In this document: in pieces, positions 54,281-62,517 of the stretch
How the letters are laid out: the number at the start of each line of letters is the position of its first letter
Position numbering within the stretch: position 1 is the first letter of the stretch
Source: Rhizobium mongolense subsp. loessense
GTDB lineage: Bacteria > Pseudomonadota > Alphaproteobacteria > Rhizobiales > Rhizobiaceae
Length of the DNA stretch: 64,000 bases
Assembly (NCBI RefSeq): GCF_900099775.1
Contig: NZ_FMTM01000008.1
Location: 1 to 64,000 of the forward strand
Reading direction: 5' to 3'
The notes under the pieces: model-generated
The model's database searches: none
What the model saw: the letters and a program-made list of their open reading frames with translations, nothing else
Told to the model about the DNA's origin: nothing
Position numbers and translations under genes: made by a program

Positions 54281-55489
54281 TCATTCGTGCCGTAAGGCTT
54301 CGATCGGATTCAGCTGCGCTGCCCTTCGCGCCGGGAAATAGCCGAAAATCATGCCGATTGCGGCCGAGAAGACGAAGGCGACGGCGATCATCAGCGGGCT
54401 GACGACGAAGGGAACCTTCAAGAGCGTCACGGCTGTAAAGCCGATGCCTAATCCGAATACGATGCCCGTTATGCCGCCGAAGAGCGACAGCGCAACCGCC
54501 TCGACCAGGAACTGCAACAGTACCTGCGTCTCCAATGCCCCGATCGCGAGCCGGATGCCGATCTCCCGCGTGCGTTCAGTGACCGACACTAGCATGATGT
54601 TCATGATGCCGATCCCGCCGACCAGAAGGCTGATTGCGGCGACAGCGCCAAGCAATCCCGTGAGCAATGTCGTCGTGCCCGTCATGGCCTCGGCGATCTG
54701 CGTCATATCGTTGACGTTGAAATCGTCTTCGCGGCCCGGAATGATCTTGCGGCGCTCGCGCAGCAGGTTCTCGGTCTCCGTCTGAACCTTGGAGGTCGAA
54801 ACGCCATCACGGGCCGAAATGACGATCATCTGGACATTGGCGTTGGCTCTGCCGCCGATCCGACGCTGATAGATCTTCACGGGCATGATCACGACATCGT
54901 CCTGGTCAGTGCCCATGCCCGATTGCCCGCGCTTCGCCAGCACGCCGATGACGCCGCAGGACACCTTGCCCACGCGAACCTGCTGCCCTGTTGGATTGGC
55001 CGCGCCGAAAAGCTGCGATCGTACCGTCTCGCCGAGAATGCAGCGGGCACGGCCCCGCTCTTCCGCCGCCTCGAAGGTGCGGCCGAGGGCTATGTCCCAG
55101 TCCTGCGCGATAAAATAGTCGTTGGTCGTGCCCATGACGGTAGTCGAATGACTCTGGCCACCGTAGATTGCCGTCGCCGTCGTCTGGTTGAGCGGCGCGA
55201 CTGCGCGTAGGCCAGTTAGCTGATCGCGGATTGCATCCACATCCTTAACGGTGAACCGTCTCGCCTCGGAGCTCGCGCGCCCCGGACCAAACTGGCCCGG
55301 ACGCACGAAGAGCATGTTGGTTCCAAGCCGCGAGAGCTCCGTGGAGACTTGCTCGGTGGTGCCGTTGCCGATCGTCACCAAGGCGATGACGGCGGCAACG
55401 CCGATAACGACGCCGAGCACGGTGAGGAAGGAACGCAGGATGTTGCGGCTAATGGCGCGCAGCGCGAGTTTCAGCGTTTCAAGAAACAT
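54281..55489 (-). CDS. MacB-like ABC transporter permease
   Basis: 402 residues. An amino-terminal membrane helix ('ISRNILRSFLTVLGVVIGVA'), a large periplasmic MacB_PCD domain, and three C-terminal helices (FtsX type: 'VGGIGIMNIMLVSVTERTRE', 'GFGYFPARRAAQLNPIEALR'-like ending in RHE). In contrast to E. coli MacB, ATPase and permease are separate proteins. ATG 55489 (MFLETLKLALRAI) overlaps the ATPase gene by 11 bases. Likely exports peptides, macrolides or siderophores; the substrate is unknown. Confidence 0.9.
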   Translation of the reverse strand: MFLETLKLALRAISRNILRSFLTVLGVVIGVAAVIALVTIGNGTTEQVSTELSRLGTNMLFVRPGQFGPGRASSEARRFTVKDVDAIRDQLTGLRAVAPLNQTTATAIYGGQSHSTTVMGTTNDYFIAQDWDIALGRTFEAAEERGRARCILGETVRSQLFGAANPTGQQVRVGKVSCGVIGVLAKRGQSGMGTDQDDVVIMPVKIYQRRIGGRANANVQMIVISARDGVSTSKVQTETENLLRERRKIIPGREDDFNVNDMTQIAEAMTGTTTLLTGLLGAVAAISLLVGGIGIMNIMLVSVTERTREIGIRLAIGALETQVLLQFLVEAVALSLFGGITGIVFGLGIGFTAVTLLKVPFVVSPLMIAVAFVFSAAIGMIFGYFPARRAAQLNPIEALRHE

Positions 55490-56195
55490 GATCCGCCTCG
55501 CCCTGATGCGCGACCTCTGCTTCGAGCTTTCCATCGACGAAACGGAGGATGCGCCCTGCATAGGCCGCGATGTCGGGTTCATGCGTGACCATGACGACGG
55601 TGATGCCCTGCTCCCGGTTCAGCCGCGTCATCAGATCCATGATCTCGGCGCTGGTTTTCGTGTCGAGATTGCCGGTCGGCTCGTCGGCAAGCAGCAGAGC
55701 TGGTTCGGTGACGATCGCGCGCGCGATTGCCACGCGCTGCTGCTGGCCACCGGAAAGCTCCTGCGTCTTATGGTGCTCTCGGCCCGTCAGTCCGACCAAG
55801 CCAAGCGCTTCCTTGGCGCGCCGGTGGCGCTCGCCCGCTGCAACACCGCGGTAAATCAGCGGCAACTCTACATTCTCGACCGCCGATGTCCGCGCGAGAA
55901 GATTGAACCCCTGGAAAACGAAGCCTAGCATATGGCGTCTCAGCAGCGTCAGCTGACTGCGATCGAAACCGGTCGTGGAGATGCCCTGGAAGACGTAGTC
56001 CCCGGCGCTCGGAACATCGAGGCAGCCGAGGATATTCATTGCCGTCGACTTACCCGAACCCGACGGCCCCATGATCGCGACGAATTCATGGGTGCCAATC
56101 CGTAGATCGACATGGTCGAGCGCGCGGATCGCCGCCTCGCCGTGACCGTAAGTCTTCGATACCTGCCTGAATTCGAGAAGCGGCGGACTGGTCAT
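55479..56195 (-). CDS. MacB-like ABC transporter ATPase
   Basis: 238 residues. Walker A GPSGSGKST, Q-loop region 'MLGFVFQGFNLLARTSAVEN', signature LSGGQQQRVAIARAI, Walker B LLADEPTGNLD. It belongs to the LolD/MacB group of mechanotransmission ABC ATPases. It sits between the adaptor gene (11 bases upstream) and the permease gene (overlapping), making a tripartite pump operon without its own outer-membrane channel gene. Confidence 0.93.
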   Translation of the reverse strand: MTSPPLLEFRQVSKTYGHGEAAIRALDHVDLRIGTHEFVAIMGPSGSGKSTAMNILGCLDVPSAGDYVFQGISTTGFDRSQLTLLRRHMLGFVFQGFNLLARTSAVENVELPLIYRGVAAGERHRRAKEALGLVGLTGREHHKTQELSGGQQQRVAIARAIVTEPALLLADEPTGNLDTKTSAEIMDLMTRLNREQGITVVMVTHEPDIAAYAGRILRFVDGKLEAEVAHQGEADHVS

Positions 56196-56206
56196 CGTTC
56201 GCCCGC

Positions 56207-57502
56207 CTATCGCGTCCGTGTCGTCGCGTCGGTCACAAGCGCATCGCCTACCTTGAGTTCACCGGCCGTGACCTGTGTGAACTGGCCGTCCGAGGAACCA
56301 ACCTGGATGACGAGAGGCACCTGGCGGCCCTCGCGCAACACCCAGACGCGCCGTTTGGCGCCCGTGAGCGCTTCACGCCCGTTGCCGCCGGAGCGAGGCC
56401 CCATACGCGGCGGGCGGAAAAGACCGAAGATGCCACGGCTGCCGCGCGATTCGGTTTCTGGCGGTGCATAGCGCAACGCAGCATTCGGCACCATCAGGGT
56501 ATCCTTCACGGCCTCGACAGTAATATCCGCCGTTGCCGTCATACCCGGGCGCAGCAGGAGATCAGCGTTGTCGACCGAAAGCACGGCCTTGTAGGTGACG
56601 ACATTGTTGGTCGTCTCGGAGGCGAAGCGAATCTGCTCAATCTCGGCGGGAAAGGACTTGTTCGGATAGGCGTCGACCGTGAAGGTCGCCTTCTGCCCGA
56701 CGCCAATCTGGCCGACATCGGCCTCGTCCACATCGACCTGCAGTTCCATCTTCCTGAGATCGCCGGCGATGGTGAAGAGAACTGGCGCGGAAAGCGACGC
56801 GGCGACGGTGGCACCCGGATCGACAGAGCGGGTCAGGATAACGCCGTCAACCGGCGAAACAATCCTTGCCTTGGCAAGGTTGACCTCGGCGAGCCGCAGG
56901 TCGGCCTCGGCAGAGAGCACTTCCGCCTCGTTGATCTGCTTCGTGGCTGCGGCGGATTCGTATTTGTAGGTCGCATCGTCAAGGCTCTGCTGCGTCGAGA
57001 CGCTGCCTTTGACGAGGCTCCTCAAGCGCTCCAGCGAAACCTGCGCCGACAGCAGATCGGCATGCGCCTTCAACACATTCGCCTTGGCCGAGTCGAGCTT
57101 CGCGCGCGAGCTCTTCACATCAGCCTCCAGTTTGTTCGTATCGAGAACTGCCAGCACCTCGCCGGATTTGACCTCGCTGTTGTAATCGACATTGACGTCG
57201 CGCACGGTGCCGGAAAGTTCGCTCGATATGTCGACCTGCTCCGTAGGCTGCACCGAGCCGGTCGCCGTCACTAGAACCGTCAGGTCGCCGCGCTTTGCCG
57301 GCTGCGTCGCATAGCTGTATCCGTTGCCGCTGCGGCCGGTGTAAAAATAGGTACCGGTCCCCGCGAACGCGATCAATGCTGCAGCGGCGATTAGGCGGCC
57401 GCGCCAGCGGCGGCCATTGCCGCGCTTGGCGGAGGCCGAAAGGATGGCAGCAAGATCGGTATTGGCTGCTGCAGCCTTCCTGCCGGTTCCGGAATCGTCC
57501 AT
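56207..57502 (-). CDS. MacA-like periplasmic adaptor (HlyD/RND family)
   Basis: 431 residues. One membrane anchor near residues 36-55 ('LIAAAALIAFAGTGTYFYTG'), a biotinyl-lipoyl-like half ('VLVTATGSVQPTEQVDISSE'), a long coiled-coil hairpin (about 120-190), and the second lipoyl half ('IVSPVDGVILTRSVDPGATV'). It links the ABC pump to an outer-membrane channel. The C-terminal part has an insert of Arg/Gly/Pro residues (ESRGSRGIFGLFRPPRMGPR) not usual in MacA. Starts the operon. Confidence 0.9.
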   Translation of the reverse strand: MDDSGTGRKAAAANTDLAAILSASAKRGNGRRWRGRLIAAAALIAFAGTGTYFYTGRSGNGYSYATQPAKRGDLTVLVTATGSVQPTEQVDISSELSGTVRDVNVDYNSEVKSGEVLAVLDTNKLEADVKSSRAKLDSAKANVLKAHADLLSAQVSLERLRSLVKGSVSTQQSLDDATYKYESAAATKQINEAEVLSAEADLRLAEVNLAKARIVSPVDGVILTRSVDPGATVAASLSAPVLFTIAGDLRKMELQVDVDEADVGQIGVGQKATFTVDAYPNKSFPAEIEQIRFASETTNNVVTYKAVLSVDNADLLLRPGMTATADITVEAVKDTLMVPNAALRYAPPETESRGSRGIFGLFRPPRMGPRSGGNGREALTGAKRRVWVLREGRQVPLVIQVGSSDGQFTQVTAGELKVGDALVTDATTRTR

Positions 57503-57648
57503 AAAACCCTCAAATCGAAAATAGAAGCGCCTGCTCCGTTTACCATCCAGATAGTCATAGCGAAGATGAACCGGAAATTAGCGTTAGGGGCGCATTCGCA
57601 CGGAATGACGAAAAAGTGCAATTAAATCTTGGTAATGAAAGTCCGCTT

Positions 57649-58023
57649 TTAGCCGGCATCTTCATGATACTGGTCGGTCCCCTGCAGCGGATGCAGCCAG
57701 CTTTCGCGGCGTTTGATCCAGACCTCGTAGAGCGGCGCGATTTCCATCGGTGCATCATCGAGAGATCCAAGCCGGAGCTCCGCCTCCTTCTCGGTAAGAC
57801 AAAACAGCCGACTGCCGCATGCCGCACAGAAGCTGCGGCCTTCATATGTCGCGACCGAACCGGAGTGCTCGAATGCTGCGAGCGGCCACACGGCGAACGT
57901 GACGAAGGCCGAGCCGCTCTCCTTCCGGCAGTCCGCACAGTGGCAGAGCCCGGCGCGAAGCGGCTCGCCCTTCACTTCATATCTGACGGCGCCGCAAAGG
58001 CAGCCCCCAGTGCGCATTCTCAT
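57649..58023 (-). CDS. GFA-family zinc protein 3
   Basis: 124 residues with 'TGGCLCGAVRYEVKGEPLRA', 'LCHCADCRKESG' and 'FCAACGSRLF', the full zinc ligand set of the GFA fold. 'YEVWIKRRESWLHPL' near the end is shared with the protein at 1844-2236. Its ATG overlaps the stop of the small DUF3606-like gene by one base (TGATG), so the two are translationally coupled. No reaction is assigned. Confidence 0.88.
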   Translation of the reverse strand: MRMRTGGCLCGAVRYEVKGEPLRAGLCHCADCRKESGSAFVTFAVWPLAAFEHSGSVATYEGRSFCAACGSRLFCLTEKEAELRLGSLDDAPMEIAPLYEVWIKRRESWLHPLQGTDQYHEDAG

Positions 58024-58232
58024 CAGGCGTCAAAATCCAGGGGCAGCGTCGGCGGCTTGCGCTTGGCGGCCATCAGGAGATCGAGTTCGGTCGCCGACGG
58101 TCCGAATTTTTCATAGAGCCGCTTGGCCTCCTTTTCATCCAAACGGTATTTCCGGGCGAATTCGCTTATGCTGTAAGGCCGGCCGCGCAACACTCTGCGC
58201 GTCGGCACCGTCTGATTGGCAGAGTCGGCCAT
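58023..58232 (-). CDS. DUF3606-like mini-protein A
   Basis: 69 residues: MADSANQTVPTRRVLRGRPY then 'SISEFARKYRLDEKEAKRLY' and 'EKFGPSATELDLLMAAKR'. The helical motif 'FARKYRLDEKEAKRLYEKFG' resembles DUF3606 (small helical proteins of rhizobia) and returns in three more mini-genes at 59935, 62156 and 62518. It has an excellent SD (AAGAAGGAGG) and is coupled to the GFA gene downstream. Its hydrophilic character suggests a cytoplasmic protein, perhaps nucleic-acid binding, but no function is known. Confidence 0.75.
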   Translation of the reverse strand: MADSANQTVPTRRVLRGRPYSISEFARKYRLDEKEAKRLYEKFGPSATELDLLMAAKRKPPTLPLDFDA

Positions 58233-58643
58233 GGCAACCTCCTTCTTACAACTCGGAAGTTAGGGCGTTCAGGGCCGTTGGGAAGCTTGCGGAAGCCCGA
58301 AAAGCGACAGACTGAAGGTTCGAATCGTTGAGAAGGATGCCATGCCCTCCGCAGCGCAGAGCGAAACACCCGCCGCCAGTTGGTGTAGGAGACCCCTTTA
58401 ATGATGCCTCGGATCGGAACGCATACGGTGGATATTTACCGGCTGTTATCCTTACCGGTTCATTGAAATGGACCGACTCAACGAAAGCCGATCAACGTTA
58501 TCGGGCCGTAGAACACCCCTCCCCGCTACGGCAGGAGACCTGGCAATCGGGCTACAGGAGGTTCGCGGCTGGGTCTCCGCCTTTACCGGTTCTCGGATCC
58601 GGAAAAGAAAGGCCGCTCGACGGCAGGCCTCACTGTCCTGCTG
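58233..58643. other. Non-coding or unassigned stretch
   Basis: 411 bases. No convincing gene in any frame. The left part is the promoter region of mini-gene A and its GFA partner. At 58604-58630 lies a terminator for the small membrane gene on the minus strand. This is the start of the low-density accessory region. Confidence 0.4.
58604..58630 (-). terminator. Terminator of the small membrane gene
   Basis: AGGCC (58610-58614) and GGCCT (58626-58630) form the stem; on the minus strand TTCTTTT follows. It lies 14 bases after the stop at 58644, supporting that gene. Confidence 0.6.
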
Positions 58644-58877
58644 CTATTTAGCCGATCCGCATCGCGTCCATGATTTCATGGGTGGTTTCTCGAAGTCCCT
58701 CTTGGCAACATAGTGCTCAGCAGTCGGTAGCTTATGTGCCGCAGGGACTTCCGCAACCTTCTCAGTCTCCTTTCGCCCTGCAGTTAAGTTACTGTCTAAG
58801 TACTTCCAGGTTCCGAAGAGTAAGCCGAACAAGGAAAAGAAGAACAGCACTTCGCAAATGATTTGCTGGCTGGCCAT
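58644..58877 (-). CDS. Small membrane protein, 77 aa, unknown
   Basis: Starts MASQQIICEVLFFFSLFGLL, giving one membrane helix (about residues 8-26), followed by a charged tail with 'LTAGRKETEKVAEVPAAHKL'. The SD is modest (AAGG). A plausible terminator lies just behind it. No known family is recognised. It sits at the entry to the accessory region, where codon use is less GC-biased. Confidence 0.55.
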   Translation of the reverse strand: MASQQIICEVLFFFSLFGLLFGTWKYLDSNLTAGRKETEKVAEVPAAHKLPTAEHYVAKRDFEKPPMKSWTRCGSAK

Positions 58878-59012
58878 TTTTTCATCGCCTTGCTAACCGC
58901 ACCCCCCAAAAAATAGTCCATATGTCACTTCCAAGTCACTCGACAATAAACGTCAAGTATGTTGAGTATTCATTGCTCAGCTAATCAACTTTCTAGGACT
59001 CGCGATACTTGC

Positions 59013-59291
59013 ATGACACAAATTCGAAATGCACTTCTGACCGTTGAGGCATGGGCGCGATACCCGGTGTCCGACTCTGAGGAAATGGACGCCAACTTGC
59101 CGGGTCTCAGTGAGGCGTGGGAGATGGATCTAGTTGAGGAAAACAGTTCCGGCTTCGACGGCTGCATGCATTTCTCATTGACCCGCGCTGGTGTAGAGTT
59201 CCTTCACGGCCCTCAACCTTCGCTAGGTGATGTAATATTGAGATCGGCACGACGCCTGTTCGGTCAGATCGTTGGATATCCTATCTCCTGA
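59013..59291 (+). CDS. Hypothetical protein, about 92 aa
   Basis: From ATG 59013 the protein reads MTQIRNALLTVEAWARYPVS and continues with an acidic middle ('EEMDANLPGLSEAWEMDLVE') and 'GCMHFSLTRAGVEFLHGPQP'. An earlier ATG (58959) would add 18 residues. The composition is protein-like, but I recognise no domain. The 'HFSLTRAGVEFL' part resembles the end of a winged-helix module, which is only a hint. Confidence 0.4.
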   Translation: MTQIRNALLTVEAWARYPVSDSEEMDANLPGLSEAWEMDLVEENSSGFDGCMHFSLTRAGVEFLHGPQPSLGDVILRSARRLFGQIVGYPIS

Positions 59292-59934
59292 ACGACTTGG
59301 ACCCGGTCAACATTGCCACCTTAGCCGTGCCGTTCGCCCAATTGATATGCAGATGTCGCCGACGCGGTAGTCAGCCTTGAAGACATTGCTGTCGCGGGCG
59401 GTCGAGACCATGTGCGCTGGTTGTCTCCGTCAAGCTGGTTTGAGCATTCGATGCCCTTGCCGGCTTGCGAGATAGGCAACACGGCTGAACTGATTGAATG
59501 GATCTTCCCTCACCGGCCGTGCCGTCAGAGCTGTCCAGTGCTGGGCACAGGGTTGTCTCCGCGGTCGACAAATGTCGCCGCACAATGGTCTTCGCAGGTT
59601 GGATCTTCCTAATGTTCGAAGCGCAGTCTCAACGAGCTGCAGATCCGTTAGTGATCCAGAAGTCCTTGAGTTGTGCCTGCGCCAGTGGATTCTTGCCGAT
59701 ATCGAGAGGCCGAGCGCACAGACGCAGTAACACGCTGTCCGACAGCGCCAATACTGTGGAGGTTTGACCGGCGCAATGCTAACAGATCTTGGTGATACGC
59801 TGCCAGCGCCGAGCACAGGCTTGAGGCGCGCCAGGTGATGGCATGCGGCGCAACAAAAATCTCGCTGCATCATCATTTCATTTGCTTCTAAATTAGACTT
59901 CGGTAGTGTTCCCCCATGAGGCGGGAGGATTTCC
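59292..59934. other. Long unassigned gap in the accessory region
   Basis: 643 bases with no gene I can support. On the minus strand, about 59297-59409, a stretch reading 'STARDSNVFKADYRVGDICI' has coding-like codon use but no start or recognisable family, so it may be a gene fragment. The last 50 bases form the leader of mini-gene B, with TTCTAAATTA at 59886-59895 and a hairpin over the SD. Confidence 0.35.
59909..59929 (+). promoter_or_regulatory. Hairpin covering the SD of mini-gene B
   Basis: TTCCC (59909-59913) can pair with GGGAG (59923-59927) around a nine-base loop. The right arm is the start of the Shine-Dalgarno GGGAGGA. The same arrangement, with a nine-base loop and a C-G pair in place of the U-G pair, is found before mini-gene D at 62490-62508. 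Confidence 0.45.
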
Positions 59935-60120
59935 ATGGAACGCGTTGAGCCGGAAAATGCAGATTCCATTATGGCAACGAAGGTCTGGTCGGTAACGGAG
60001 TTTTGCGCGCGGCATCGATTGGACGAGGAAGAAGAAACGAGACTACTTCAGCTGTTTGGTCCATTCGCGACTGCATTCGAACTCATGCATAACGCCAAAC
60101 GGGCACCGAAGTGGCGGTAG
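59935..60120 (+). CDS. DUF3606-like mini-protein B
   Basis: 61 residues: MERVEPENADSIMATKVWSV then 'TEFCARHRLDEEEETRLLQL' and 'FGPFATAFELMHNAKRAP' ending KWR. Clearly a paralogue of the product of 62518-62703 (same start ME/QRVEP.N, same 'KVWSV..F', same 'FGPFA.A.EL.HNA.R.P.WR'), and more distantly of 58023 and 62156. SD GGGAGGA at 59923-59929. The upstream leader is also conserved with the 62518 copy, pointing to a duplicated unit. Function unknown; small, charged, helical. Confidence 0.7.
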   Translation: MERVEPENADSIMATKVWSVTEFCARHRLDEEEETRLLQLFGPFATAFELMHNAKRAPKWR

Positions 60121-60574
60121 TCCGTGCGACATGGGTGTGGGGCGCGTCCTGCGTCATTTTGCTTGGTTTACCTTGAGCGCGACGGGATGCCCCAAAAGGA
60201 GAAGGCCGCTCGATAACGGCTTGTGAATCTGGCCTATATCGGATCGTCACCAGCGCCATGTGACAGCCATTGCCGAACGCGAGCTTGTAGCGCCCGACAT
60301 CGTCCCGACCTCCTCGAGTGTGGAACCGCGAATGGCTGCTTCTTCGAACCGCGCTACCAATGGCCCAAGAATCAAACTCCGCCAGCCTTTTGACTCCATC
60401 GATCCTGGCAAATGACCTTGGCGTCTCCTTCCGCACGTTCTTCTGGGGTGCGCTCAGCAAGAGGTTGGGCCGGTGGCTTTGCTGGTCGCGACACTATCGT
60501 TAACAGCCGCTAACTTTCCCATATTCATCTCTCCTAAAATATGGTACCGCGGTTCACCGTTTGGAGACTTTGCG
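60121..60574. other. Unassigned gap, probable decayed sequence
   Basis: 454 bases. A GC-rich inverted repeat near 60198-60220 (GGCCGCTCGATAACGGC) may terminate mini-gene B. Several medium frames exist on both strands, but none has both an SD and a recognisable product. Nothing else is seen. Confidence 0.35.
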
Positions 60575-60778
60575 ATGCGACGTTTCAATCTTCGACATGA
60601 AGTCGATGACAAGTGGCTTGTTGTGGATGGGCTCACGATGGAGCCTGCCACGCTCGGTGACGTGAAGGTGAGTGGCATGTCTTGGGCCGAGGCCTGTGAC
60701 TTTGTCGACTTGATGAACTCTCTGGACGCTATCGAACGAGATTCGAGCCGCTATGCAGCACCTTTCGCTGCGGAGTGA
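60575..60778 (+). CDS. Hypothetical protein, 67 aa
   Basis: Starts MRRFNLRHEVDDKWLVVDGL with GGAG eight bases upstream. Reads on as 'TMEPATLGDVKVSGMSWAEA' and 'CDFVDLMNSLDAIERDSSRY'. The composition (alternating hydrophobic and acidic residues, two probable helices) suggests a real small cytoplasmic protein. I recognise no family. An upstream extension to 60473 has no SD. Confidence 0.5.
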   Translation: MRRFNLRHEVDDKWLVVDGLTMEPATLGDVKVSGMSWAEACDFVDLMNSLDAIERDSSRYAAPFAAE

Positions 60779-60956
60779 TTGTCGTTCGCGGCCCACGGTG
60801 CTCCGGGGTGGCTGATGCGCACCTCTTCCCGACGCCACGTTGCACTTTCGTAGAGCGTGTCATCCACCTTCCCGGCCTGCGCCGCGCTCGTGAAAGCGCC
60901 TTCCGTCGGATGTTTTCATCACCCGCGGGCCGTAAAGCCGCGCGTCCGCGCTCAGC

Positions 60957-61193
60957 TCAAATCGAACAGCGTAAGGGTTCACGCGCCCGCGCATGATAGC
61001 GAGGCCCGAAATGACGAAGCTTGTCTAGCGTGGATTTCGACAGGCCGGCATAGAACGCGGTTTCTTTCACATGAGTGTTCGCGGCATCAGAGCTGATGCC
61101 CGGAAAGGAGGTGAAACGCGCGCAAATAAGGACTTTGGTTAAACCGGCACGGTCAGATTCGTTGGAACGGGTCGACGCATCAGGGCGCGCCAT
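60957..61193 (-). pseudogene. AlpA/excisionase-like helix-turn-helix remnant 1
   Basis: The stretch 'FYAGLSKSTLDKLRHFGPRY' matches the helix-turn-helix of AlpA-type excisionases (usual pattern 'YLGLSKSTLDKLR..GGGP.Y'). Before it the residues are not typical. After it the frame ends in 'ARAREPLRCSI', while the expected continuation seems to lie in another frame ('AVRFELSADARLYG'). So the gene looks frameshifted. It probably belonged to a prophage or integrative element. Confidence 0.5.
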
Positions 61194-61389
61194 AAGACAG
61201 TTATCTTAGCTTGCGTTCACACCGCGCATGCGGCTCTCGAGATGGAAAGCTGATCATCGCTCACCCGCAGTTCATCGAGTATCGTGTGACAAGCGAGGAT
61301 TCGGCACAGGTACACGTAAAGCCTCTAATTAGATCGCAATTCCTCCAGCGTCATCACCATATCAATGGCCTGCGCTCGACCTTCGGTCC

Positions 61390-61784
61390 TGCCGTCGCGA
61401 CGCTGCTCGATCCGCTGTTCTGGGCCTTCAATAAACTGTCGTCGACAATGCGGGCATCAGCTTGCTGCACCGCGCTCCAATATGAATTCCATTGGCCGAC
61501 TTTTGCTCGCTTGCCGATAGAATGGCGCCGGATTCGGCTACATGCTTTGCGGTGCGATATTGCACGCGAAATTCAACAAAGCGGACGACAGTGTGACCGT
61601 TTGCATCGGCGAGCGTACCGGCCGCCGACAGACCTGCCATAACAGCGTGCCATTGCCTGCTGGTTTCTTCGAAATCCTCGCCATCAACGTAGGTCAGCGA
61701 CCAGTCCGGCTCGCGGTGCGTACGCGGGTGGCCACAGGTACGGAGGTCGAACCGCCGTTGCTCGCACTCCACCCCTCCCGTCAT
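61390..61784 (-). pseudogene. P27-like phage terminase small subunit, frameshifted
   Basis: From ATG 61784, which overlaps the HNH stop (ATGA), the protein includes 'FEETSRQWHAVMAGLSAAGT', then 'TVVRFVEFRVQYRTAKHVAE' and 'SGAILSASEQ'. This matches the P27 family pattern of small terminase subunits. After that the same frame diverges and stops at 61428. Another frame continues in family style with 'KVGQWNSYWSAVQQADARIV'. A frameshift near 61490 is the simplest reading. The large terminase gene is absent. Confidence 0.6.
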
Positions 61785-62122
61785 TGGTTCCAGGGGTGGG
61801 CCGGGTCGAGAGGGCGGCCGTTGACGTCGCATCCGATGACATAGCCGCGCTTCTCCTCGCGCTGGATCAGGCCATCGTGATGTAGTGCGCAGACGCTCTC
61901 ATGATTGTTCGGATCGATGAACAGCGCCCAATCTCCTCTGTGAGGCGTGTGATGGTTCACGACCGTTGCCTCTGCGACGGTCTCCGATTGGAGACAGCGT
62001 TCGCAAAGCCGGTGCCTAGCGAACTGAGTAGTACGAGCAGCCTTCCAGGCCTTGAGGCCGTAGCATTTGCGATACTTCTTTGCCTTAGTCGACCTGTGGT
62101 CCGGAACCTTGGATTCGGTCAC
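61781..62122 (-). CDS. Phage-type HNH endonuclease
   Basis: About 113 residues from GTG 62122. 'RHRLCERCLQSETVAEATVV', then 'NHHTPHRGDWALFIDPNNHE' and 'SVCALHHDGLIQREEKRGYV', ending LDPAHPWNQ. The HNH ligands (NHH, DPNN, LHH) and the CxxC zinc pair are intact. Such nucleases sit next to terminase genes and help DNA packaging in tailed phages. The start is uncertain; longer frames run into the mini-gene C region. The terminase gene overlaps its stop. Probably expression-silent in the remnant. Confidence 0.8.
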   Translation of the reverse strand: MTESKVPDHRSTKAKKYRKCYGLKAWKAARTTQFARHRLCERCLQSETVAEATVVNHHTPHRGDWALFIDPNNHESVCALHHDGLIQREEKRGYVIGCDVNGRPLDPAHPWNQ

Positions 62123-62155
62123 ACGTTCAGCACCTGCAGTGGAAGGAGGACCCCA

Positions 62156-62338
62156 ATGGCAGACGACAAGAGCAAGCGTGGCAAGCCTGACCGGAGCCGA
62201 GTAGCGGCTGGTGAGCCGTACGAGGTGAATTATTTTGCCCGAAAGCACCGCATCTCAAAGGAACAGGCTGAGAAGATAGTGAAGAAACACGGGCGTGATC
62301 GTGAGGCCGCAAACAAGGCGGCAGAAAAGATAAAATAG
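62156..62338 (+). CDS. DUF3606 protein (mini-protein C)
   Basis: 60 residues: MADDKSKRGKPDRSRVAAGE, 'PYEVNYFARKHRISKEQAEK' and 'IVKKHGRDREAANKAAEKIK'. This is a standard DUF3606 protein ('YEV.YFA+KH.I...QA..++..G..R..A'). SD GGAAGGAGGA at 62141-62150 is excellent. It lies divergent from the HNH gene. The family is frequent in rhizobial genomes with no known function; the shape and charge suggest a small helical stress or nucleoid protein. Confidence 0.85.
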   Translation: MADDKSKRGKPDRSRVAAGEPYEVNYFARKHRISKEQAEKIVKKHGRDREAANKAAEKIK

Positions 62339-62489
62339 CAAAAGCGGCAGGGAGCCTGCGTTACAAGCTCGACTTGCCGCAGATCACCTATCGCGGAGGA
62401 GGCGCGCCAGGCGATGGGTGTACGACGCAAAAAAAGGCGCGCCAACACATCTTATTTTATTTATTTCTAAATTATACTTTGGTATAGGT

Positions 62490-62508
62490 CTCCCCAACTG
62501 TATGGGAG
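62490..62508 (+). promoter_or_regulatory. Hairpin covering the SD of mini-gene D
   Basis: CTCCC (62490-62494) pairs with GGGAG (62504-62508), the first part of the Shine-Dalgarno GGGAGGA (62504-62510), around a nine-base loop. Upstream, TTCTAAATTA (62465-62474) repeats the element before mini-gene B. The hairpin would hide the ribosome-binding site when formed. Confidence 0.5.
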
Positions 62509-62517
62509 GAGTAACGT

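Noticed and set aside
58468..58713. Plus-strand 81-codon frame in the gap after mini-gene A
   Set aside because: No SD or family, and it overlaps the better supported minus-strand membrane gene and its terminator.
61211..61642. Plus-strand 143-codon frame antisense to the terminase remnant
   Set aside because: The minus strand carries recognisable terminase motifs; this frame has no domain and odd composition.
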